DNA of 64,000 bases. It comes from Trichosporon coremiiforme (taxonomy: Eukaryota > Basidiomycota > Tremellomycetes > Trichosporonales > Trichosporonaceae). Within the stretch, counting starts at the first letter, position 1, and every line of letters begins with the position of its first letter. A program made the translations under genes and the position numbers. The notes under the pieces were generated by a model. It had not been told where the DNA came from. It searched no databases and saw only the letters and a list, made by a program, of their open reading frames with translations. This document shows, piece after piece, positions 56,243-64,000 of the stretch. The stretch is taken from positions 257,085 to 321,084 of the forward strand of contig BCJJ01000010.1 of the NCBI GenBank assembly GCA_039545355.1, written 5' to 3'.

Positions 56243-57215
56243 ATGTCTGCCGGTAAACCCATTCACCCCGAGGTCATGTACGCTGAGCGTTCGTCCGACT
56301 CGGACCCCGAGAAGGTGAGTAGCTTGGGATCGCTCGTGGTCTGAGCGCCAATGTGGCTGTCTGTTGGTGAGGGCAGAGGGTAGTGATTGACAGCAGAACT
56401 TCATCTACCTCACGTTCCGCATCGACGACCTCAACCCGGGCTACAAGGTCGACCTGAACTCTGACTCCCTCACCTTCACTGGTACCTCTGGAGAGTGAGT
56501 CCATCCAGCTGCGGAGTACTTGGGCGTTAGCTGACAGCCAGCCCCGCCAAGGGTCTTCCTGAGAAGCAGTGGGCGTGCAAGCTCAACTTCTACCACGAGG
56601 TCGACCCCGAGGCGACGAAGCAGATGCCGTACACTGGGCGCGACCTGCTGCTGATCATCCGCAAGAAGGAGCTCAATAAGGAGTACTGGCCGCGCCTGAC
56701 CAAGGAGCCCCTGAACCGTAACTGGATCAAGACCGACTTCGCCCGCTGGGCCGACGAGGACGAGCAGGACGAGGTCGCGGGCGAGATCGACGCCGACGAC
56801 GGAGGCTTCGGCAGCGCCGGTGGCGGCGGCATGCCCCCTGGCATGGACATGGCCTCGCTCATGGGCGGCATGGGCGGCGGCGGTGGCGGCGGCATGCCCC
56901 CTGGCATGGACATGGCCTCTCTCATGGGCGGCATGGGTGGCGCGGGCGGTGCCGGAGCCGGCGGCGTCGACTTTGCCAAGCTCATGGAGCAGATGGGCGG
57001 CGCGGGCGGTGCCGGAGGTGCCGGCGGCATGCCCGACCTCTCGGCGCTGATGCAGCAGGCCGGCGCTGGCGCTGGTGCCGGCGACGATGCCGATGCTGAC
57101 GCCAAGGACGGAGACGACGCTGATGCCAAGGTGAGTTCATAGCATGGATTTTCGGCAAGATCAAGCTGACATGCAGGCCGCCGACGCTTCCGCCGACGAC
57201 TCTGCTTCCAAGTAA
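56243..57215 (+). CDS. SBA1: Hsp90 co-chaperone p23 (Sba1-like)
   Basis: Four exons (56243-56314, 56397-56494, 56542-57130, 57177-57215) encode 265 residues. The CS domain spans about residues 8-125, with NFIYLTFRIDDLN, the KLNFYHEVDPE strand and LNRNWIKTDFARWADEDE, the conserved WPRLTKE/NW-K-DF-RW-DED block of p23. It binds ATP-bound Hsp90 and slows its ATPase. The C-terminal half carries two copies of PPGMDMASLMGGMGG and more Gly/Met/Ala repeats, making it longer than the yeast protein, and ends in an acidic Ala/Asp tail. Cytosolic and nuclear. Confidence 0.96.
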
Positions 57216-57485
57216 ACAAACCATCTGTAGTTAATCCGTAGTCGATGAGCATGGTGTATGCAGGCAGCAAATTGCAGTTTGATATTGGGCTGGCCGAAAC
57301 TTCGCTGGTGGCTTTGTCCCACCTCCGAGTCCGGCATAATGGCTATTTCAGGTCATGTCGTCATAGGTTGGGTGTGTTTCTGCCGGGTACACGCCCGAAA
57401 TCTCGTGCTATCCGTAACCCTCTTCCTCGCTTGTCCTCGCTTGTTGTTTTGTGTTGCATCCTCTCTTTACTCCAACGCCAACACA

Positions 57486-58742
57486 ATGACCCTCCTCGAG
57501 GTCAAGAATCTGACGCTGCGCCGAGACGATGGCAAGGGTACGGCAATCCTGAACGTGAGTGACTGGTTGACCGACCCGTGATCGGAGCGAGTACGCTGAC
57601 GATCAGGATGTCTGTCTGGACCTGCACGATGGCGAGGTGCTGATCCTGTGCGGCGAGAGTGGATGCGGGTGAGTCTTCGCTTCTGACCATCGCATATCGA
57701 CGGCCTGGTTCTCCGCGTTCGAGAAATCTAGATGTCACGAAGACAACTTCGGTGTCTGGTGCCTAGAGATACGGCGAGTCCCATCATCAGTCACAAAGGA
57801 TCCACTGGATTCCTCACTATTAATCTCCCGAGCGGCCCTATTGGCCGCTTCCCCAGGCCCGTTGTTATCTCGCAGCACGCAGCGAGCCCAGCTGACAGAT
57901 AGCAAGACGACGCTGCTGAAGTGCATCTCCGAGCTGAACGTATACCAGAAGGGTCGTATCGCGGTGCACGGCAGGACCGCCTCCGACTACGGGTTCCCCT
58001 ACTACCGTACGCTGGTGCAGTACATTCCGCAGCGCACGAGTATTCTGGCCGGAACACCGCTCGACTTCCTGAAGACGTGCCAGGGCTACGCGTCGCGTAA
58101 GAAGCGCGTCAAGGAGATTGCCGACGACCGTCCAAGCCTGGATCCATTGGATATTGCGGAGGAATGGGGGATCCAGAAGTTCCTCTGGGACCGGGACTGG
58201 GGCACCCTATCTGGCGGCGAAGCGCAGCGTATTGCGCTGGCCATCGGCATCGGACTGGGAGGCGCGGACATCATTCTACTGGATGGTGCGTCTAATCTCC
58301 CCTAGACAAAAAGGGAGTAGGGGAAGAGAAGAGAAGCGAGGGGAAAGTTTCACTGACGCAGCCAGAACCGACATCCGCCCTCGACGCCGAGAGTATGCGC
58401 AAGGTCGAGAAGACGCTCGTCGGTCTCCTGCCGCCAAACGTCCGTGGAGGGGACGGCGAGGCGCACTATCCCCGTCATTCCCTGGGCCCCAAGGCCATCA
58501 TCTGGATCACGCACACGGCCGAGCAGGCCAAGCGCTGCGGCACGCGCGAATACAACATGACGCCGCAAGTGCGCCACTTTGACACTCATGAGGAGGCCGA
58601 CCGCGAGTGCGAGCACGTGCATGAGGGGCTGGAGGATAGGGTGGGGAGAGAGGAGAGGGAGAGGCGCGAGAAGAGGGACAAGGAGGAGAGGGAGCGCAAG
58701 GCCAATGGAGACGCCAAGGGCGACAAGAACAAGAAAAAGTAG
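57486..58742 (+). CDS. Stand-alone ABC-type ATPase
   Basis: Four exons (57486-57554, 57607-57668, 57903-58285, 58366-58742) give 296 residues and one nucleotide-binding domain. Walker A is GESGCGKTT, the Q-loop is VQYIPQR, the signature is LSGGEAQR, Walker B is IILLDEPTSALD and the switch His is in WITHTAEQ. There is no membrane segment. The C-terminus is highly charged (Lys, Glu, Arg). Such single-domain ATPases can pair with a separate membrane protein; the sequence resembles bacterial FetA/YbbL ATPases of iron export, but no membrane partner was recognised in this window. Intron 2 (234 nt) interrupts Walker A and intron 3 falls inside Walker B, both unusual positions. Confidence 0.87.
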
Positions 58743-58895
58743 AGTCGCACATTTATACAGATTCCACACATGCGATAGACCCCTGATGTAAGCGTAAATA
58801 GTGCTGCCAGTCGATTAGTCCTCGTGCCAAACACGTCCCGCTGTAGAGGCATTCCCATCTAAAAAGATACATCAGAAACAACACCGAAGAAGATT

Positions 58896-60058
58896 CTACG
58901 CCTCCTTCCTCTTCTTGCGCTCGCCGCCGTCCTCCTCGTCCGCTTTCCTCTTGGTGCCCGTCTCGACCTCGTCAGCTCCGGCGGCCTCCTTGCGCGCCTT
59001 GCGCGCGTCGCGCTTCGCCTTCTCCTGTTCCTTGCGGTACTTCTTGAGCTCGCGAGGGTTCATCTTGGACGTGTCGACCTCGGCTTCGGCCTCGGCCTCA
59101 GCGGCGGGCTCGGCAGCAGCGGGCTCCTCGTCGAACGTCGTGTGCTGCGCCTTTGAAGGCGTAGCCGCAGCCTTCGCGACGGAGGCACGGGGACGATACG
59201 GGCGCTTCGCGGGAGGCTCAGGAAGCTCGGGCGAGAGCGACGGCGTGCGGCGCGACACGGTGGGAATAGCGGGTGGGTTCGACGGGTCGTCAAGGAGCGA
59301 ACCCGTGATCGAGAGCATGTTGTTCGTGACCTGGAGGCTATCTGTTAGCTTTGCCAGAATGGGTGAGCTTACCCAATGACGGTGAAGGGGACGCGCTCGC
59401 CCGAAGCGCCAAGCGTCTCGCCGGTGCTCTTGATCTTCCAGCGGCCGACCTCCTCGACGGCGCCGAGGGGCTCGTCCTCGTCCTCGCTGTCGCTCTCGGC
59501 CGCCTCGCCAGTGTGCTCGAACTCGTACTTGTCCTGCGGGATATGCTGGAGGGGGATCGAGACGTTGAACGTCTTTCCGAACAGCAGCGACAGGTGCGAC
59601 GGAGAGCTCAGCGAGTGCGTGCCCTGCAGCATCTGGCCGACGCGGGGTGCCCACACGATGCTCCGGAACGAGACCTCGGTCACGCCGAACGGACACTCGT
59701 TGATGAGCTTGATGCTGTCGTCGCAGAACTGGTGGTCCCAGTGGGCGAGGAGGACACCGCCCATCTGTCCCACGTACCTGCAAGTCAGCTACCCATCTCA
59801 ATACTGCAGCCGGGAAACTCACCGCATGAGCATCCCGTCAAGCGACTCGCGCACACCCTCCAACCAGTCGGCGGAGAACTTAGGCGGCACGCTGAGCCGC
59901 ATCCGCTGCACGCGGTGCTCGAACGGCCCTTCGGCCCCGCCGGAGACGGGCGTGACCTCGGCCGCGTGCTTCTGCTTGCGCTTCTCCTTTTTCTCCTTCT
60001 TGTCCTTCTTGGACCGGCGGTCCTTGTGCTTCGACGAGCTCGCCTCGGCGTTCGACAT
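58896..60058 (-). CDS. RPA43: RNA polymerase I subunit RPA43
   Basis: Three exons (60058-59823, 59777-59373, 59337-58896) encode 360 residues. After a Lys-rich N-terminus comes an Rpb7-like N-terminal domain: RMRLSVPPKFSADWLEGVRE, then the tip-associated LLMRYVGQMGGVLLAHWDHQF. The S1/OB-like part follows (ECPFGVTEVSFRSIVWAP). The C-terminus is disordered and basic, typical of RPA43. Together with RPA14 it forms the stalk of Pol I and contacts Rrn3. The gene is convergent with the ABC ATPase with 153 bases between stops. Confidence 0.9.
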
Positions 60059-60423
60059 GGTGCTGAAGTGTCGGGCGGAGCGAACGGAGGGGCGAAAGGT
60101 CACAAATGGGTGGATGTTATGATGGGAGCCAGGTGTGGCTTTCGAAAAAGTTAACCTGCGTACCAATTCAGGCACGGAAATCATATCACCACCCAGCCTG
60201 GCTGCCCTGCTCTAGCTCGGTGCACGCTGGCTCGTCTTCCTTCGATACACTCATGCAACGCGCTTGCACTTCCAAAGCTACTGCCTCTGGAGTGCACGTC
60301 TATGCAAGCCACACTCTCAACGTGCGATACAATGCATGCAGTGGTATAGAAGCCAGTTTAGATAGTTAAAAATGCCGGGGTGTGGGGGTGAGAGGTGTGA
60401 CGGGTCGTCTTTCGTTGCTATGC
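60059..60423. other. Intergenic region
   Basis: Promoter of RPA43 and 3' flank of the ribosomal-protein gene. No gene. Confidence 0.6.
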
Positions 60424-60922
60424 TTAAGCCTTGGGGGCAGTCTCCTTCGGCGCAGCCTCTGGTGTCGGCTCTGCAGACTCGGCAGCCTCCGTGTGAGCAT
60501 CAGGAGCCTCCTCAGGTGAAGGGAGCTTCTGGCCGGTGGTGATCTTGGACCAGTTGTGCTGCCACCTGTGAGGAACCGTGAGGATGCCTCCCTGCATGTC
60601 AGTTTACTCCAAGCAGATGCCAACTCACCCTCTCCAGCAGCCTGACAACAGACTTGGTGGGCTGGGCACCAACGCTGAGCCAGTAGTTTATCCTCTCGAC
60701 GTCCCACTCGATGCGCTTCTCCTTCGGCAGGATCGGCTGCTTTCCGAACACCTGCGTCGCCGTCGGCAGCTTGTACTCCTTGGGCACGCGGGGAAGCGGG
60801 TCGTACTCGCCAACCTTCTCGATGGGCTTGGCGTCTCTCCTCTTCGTGGCATTGATCACGACGAGGTGGTATACGGGCGTGTGACGCTGGCCGTGACGGG
60901 CGAGACGAAGGCGGATAGGCAT
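60424..60922 (-). CDS. MRPS16: Mitochondrial ribosomal protein bS16m
   Basis: Two exons (60922-60629 and 60591-60424) encode 153 residues. The N-terminus is the conserved bS16 fold: RLRLARHGQRHTPVYHLVV, then KRRDAKPIEKVGEYDPLP and ERINYWLSVGAQPTKSVVRL. A C-terminal Glu/Ala/Pro-rich tail is added, as is common in fungal mitochondrial versions. There is no separate cleavable presequence; the basic N-terminus may serve for import. It is a small-subunit protein of the mitochondrial ribosome. Confidence 0.96.
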
Positions 60923-61321
60923 GATGAAAGGCTAAGAAGTCGGAGGTGAAAAGGGCGAAAGGAGGAGAAAGCAGCGGTCGGCTAGGTCTCGGTGCCGGCG
61001 TACCACGTAGTCGACGTTCGGAGAGCGTGTGCTGCGAGTGTAGAGGGTACCGAGCGCGATGTAGGGAGTGTTGCAGGTGAGCTCGCGACCAGTCTTGACT
61101 TTTCCGTCGCCTGATCTCCCGACCGCAAGAAGGCGTTATCAGCCACCGAAAATTATGACACGCCATAAAATTCCGAAACCGACCTCCACTTCTGCGTCAC
61201 AGCCACGGACGTCGTCACAACGCGCGTCAATGACCGATACAGTCAACCGCAACAGATCTCTCGCCTCCTTTCTTCTCTTCTAACTCTCTCACTCCCACAC
61301 GGCGCAGAACAGTCGACCAGC
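60923..61321. promoter_or_regulatory. Divergent promoter of bS16m and CAND1
   Basis: A 399-base region with pyrimidine-rich leaders on both sides. No gene. Confidence 0.65.
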
Positions 61322-64000
61322 ATGTCGGGAGGAAGGCGCGCGTTGACCGCCATGGTCCCGTCCCTCTCGGACAAGGTCAGTATCACCATCCCGGCCCTTC
61401 AGACAATCCGTCAACAATGGCTGACCCATACAGTTTAAGTCGGCCGATTCAGACCTCCGGTAGGGCAGCAGGCTCATGCGACAGTTGACAACTGACCAGT
61501 TCAGGATTATGGCCCTTGTCGACCTGAACAAAGAGATCCAGCACATCCTGAACGAGAAACCGGCTGCAAAAACCTCCTCTCGCTCCCAGGACCCCTCTTA
61601 CACTGATGAGACTGCTGAGAAGATCCTGACGGAGATGGTCCTTGGCCTGCTTGGAGACTCAAACGCTGAGGTCAAGAACGCGGCTGCCGCCTGGTAAGCT
61701 GATCATATGGTACAACCTAGCTAACATGAAAGCCTCGCGAGTATGTCAAGGAAAGCTCGGCCAAACTACTTGCGCCAGATTGTCGCCACCGTCGCCGAGG
61801 GTATTGGAAGTCCTGGACAAAAGGTGGACGAGGAGAGCCGTGACATTTGCTGCCTTGGTGAGCTGCCAGCCTCGCGACTCTTACTAACGACCAGCTCTGA
61901 AGAACGTCGTTGCTGAGATGCCCGTCGACGCTCCCAACACGCCTGAGAGCCTGACCATGATTTTGACGCGGATTCGTCAGAATGTCAATACGGTGAGCGT
62001 TTTTTGCCAGCAGCTTGAGCTGACGACAAGCCTCAAGCGAACCGCCAGCTGGCGTCTGAGCTGCTCCAGATTCTCGCGGACATCTACGCCCGCTTCGGCC
62101 ACACGATCGCCTCGAACGCCAAGCTTCAGGACCTGTCGCTGAGCTGCTTCCTGGAGGCCATGTCGTCAGCGCCGCTGTCTGTCCGCAAGCGTGCCGTTCC
62201 TGCCCTTGCGTCTTTCATCTCGATCTGCCCCCAGCACTTCCAGAGCTTGAAGTCCGAAATGTCGCAGGGCTTCAATGCTGGCGGTGACTCTGCAAAGGCT
62301 TGGGTCGCGGCGGTGGCAGGTATTGCCAAAACCTCCGCTGCGGGCGATGTGGGCGCACTGATTGCCAACGACAGTCTTGTCGACGTAATTCTGAAACAGG
62401 CGGACGACCTGGAGGACGCTGACGCTGTCGAGGGCGCTCTGACCGTGAGTCGCGACTGATCGGAACGTGCTAACGCACAGGCTCTCGAGACGCTTGTACT
62501 CCACTGCCCGTCCGACCTGTCGCCGTGCGTGCCCAAGATTGTTGAGCGTGCCCTGCAGCTTGTGAAGTATGACCCGGTAGGTTTCTGTTGCGTTGCTTAC
62601 CTACTGACGTCAGAACTATGTGGACTTTGACGAGGACGATGTGGACATGGACGACGAGGACGACCTTGGCGACGATGACGAGTTCGACCACGAGTATTCC
62701 GACGACGATGACGACTCGTGGAAGATCCGACGATCTGCCGCCAAGCTGTTGACTGCTATCATCAGCACTCGTCTGGACCTGCTCCAGGACTTCTACAAGA
62801 CCGCTGCTCCCATTCTTGTTGCGCGATTCGCCGAGCGTGAGGAGTCGGTGCGTCTCGAGGTTATCGCCGCTTTCAACGCCCTGCTGCAGCAGACTGCAAA
62901 CGCGCGGTCAGCAGACATTGTTGCCTCGGGGCGTAACAAGCGCAAGCGTAGCGAGGGTATGGACGAGGATTCGAGCCCGGATAGCATTACTGCTGCTCTC
63001 CTGACGATGAGGTCCCAGATCGTGGAGGCGATCCTGAAGCAGACTGCTGCCAAAACGGTTGCGACTCGCCAGGAGAGCTTCGTTTTGCTGCGACGGATTG
63101 TTGAGGCTCTCGATGGCGGCTTAGAGTCTGAGGCGGACATGCTCTGCCAAGCGGCGAAGGGTGCCCTGCGCTCGTCTGACAGCACGACGCCGTCGCTCAC
63201 CATTGCTGTTCTCACATTCCTCGCCGCGTTCTTCAACCACCACATCGCCCGCAGCTACGCTGAACACCTGTCCGACCTGACTATTGCCATTACGCGGTGC
63301 ATGAAGGACAAGCTGCAGCGTGTCAACTTTGAGGCGTTCGCTACTGCGTCTGCTCTGGCCCAGTCTCTCCGACCAGTCCACCCCGGCATCCGTGCCGGCT
63401 CGGGATCGGCTTCGCCTCTGCGCCAGGGCTACGACGGACCTATCCGTCAGCTGTTCCAAGCTACGGCCGAGGTTCTCGGCGCGACGTCGGTAGACGGTGA
63501 CGTGCGTGAGAGGGCCCTCATCACCATGGGTGACCTTCTTGTTCATGAGGGCGACGCTCTGTCGCAAGAGCTCTCGTCTGCTCTGGAGCTCATCAAATTC
63601 CGTCTCTCCAACGAGAGCACCGCTTCCACCTCCACTGTCGTCATTGGACGCCTTGCCGAGTCCCCTCTCGTCAGTGGCCCTGCCTTCGACGCCTGGTTAC
63701 TTGATGTCCTCCAGGAGATTGTTGTGTCGATCCGCCGCAACAAGCGCTCTGCCTCCAAGGCGGCTGAGTTTACCACTCTTGAGCGCATCCTGAAGCGTGT
63801 TGGTAACGCTCTCCCCGCCGCGGTTGCCAATGGCATCATCCTCGAGCTCCAGCCCTTCATCGACACTCCGGCCGCGCTTCGTGTTGTCGCGCTTGTTCTC
63901 CAGAACCAGCCAGCGAGCCGCGCATCCGTGGAGCAGAACATCCTTCCCGAGGTCCTCAACGTCATCCGCAACGCGGCCACTGCCACACTCATCGACGAGC
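61322..64000 (+). CDS. CAND1: CAND1-like cullin-associated protein, 3' end outside the window
   Basis: Eight exons are seen: 61322-61375, 61434-61459, 61505-61693, 61733-61857, 61895-61992, 62031-62444, 62481-62576 and 62614 to the window end. The visible part is 796 residues, about two thirds of the usual 1200-1300. It is built of HEAT repeats throughout. The diagnostic acidic loop (YVDFDEDDVDMDDEDD, later DSWKIRRSAAKLL) is in the right place. CAND1 exchanges substrate receptors on neddylation-free SCF cullin ligases, binding Cul1-Rbx1 in the cytosol and nucleus. The frame remains open at the last base, so the gene is truncated by the window only. The second exon is 26 nt. Confidence 0.93.

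Overview
The window is about 64 kb of nuclear DNA from a basidiomycete yeast, most likely Trichosporonales (Trichosporon, Cutaneotrichosporon or a close relative). The evidence is GC-rich third codon positions, many short spliceosomal introns (mostly 35-60 nt, GTGAGT or GTAAGT donors, CTGAC or CTAAC branch points a few bases before the acceptor), tRNAs with introns, and a protein that matches the salicylate decarboxylase known from Trichosporon moniliiforme almost residue for residue at the N-terminus and around its metal ligands. All exon boundaries were placed by eye and tested by reading frame; every multi-exon model below keeps frame from ATG to stop (or to the window edge).

Left part (1-17 kb): a fused epimerase/exostosin glycosyltransferase, a 2-oxoglutarate/Fe(II) oxygenase, an unrecognised multi-exon type II membrane protein, a cyanamide-hydratase-like HD enzyme, three intron-containing tRNA genes (Leu-AAG, Arg-ACG, Leu-CAG), an unrecognised membrane protein and a secreted glycoprotein of unknown function. 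From 17.7 to 18.9 kb lies a broken MFS (siderophore-transporter-like) pseudogene, then a secreted calpain-like protease.

Middle part (21.7-35.8 kb): a probable aromatic-acid catabolic island. An anion/carboxylate-type MFS transporter and an FAD monooxygenase of the salicylate-hydroxylase type are transcribed divergently; next come salicylate decarboxylase, a Zn2Cys6 transcription factor and an amino-acid permease. Two exact copies of a CGG-N5-CCG element lie in the divergent promoter and a near-identical copy lies upstream of the decarboxylase, which suggests a small regulon run by the adjacent zinc-cluster factor.

Right part (37-64 kb): a dense housekeeping stretch with an odd tRNA gene, mitochondrial EF-G, an MCH1-like transporter, a small KE-rich protein, an SMP/C2 membrane-contact-site protein, a nucleolin-like RNA-binding protein, NAD-isocitrate dehydrogenase subunit 1 (with seven undetermined bases, all at wobble positions), actin-related protein Arp9, p23 co-chaperone, a soluble ABC ATPase, RNA polymerase I subunit RPA43, mitochondrial ribosomal protein bS16m, and the first two thirds of CAND1, cut by the window end. 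No rRNA, transposon, centromere-like or CRISPR sequence was recognised.
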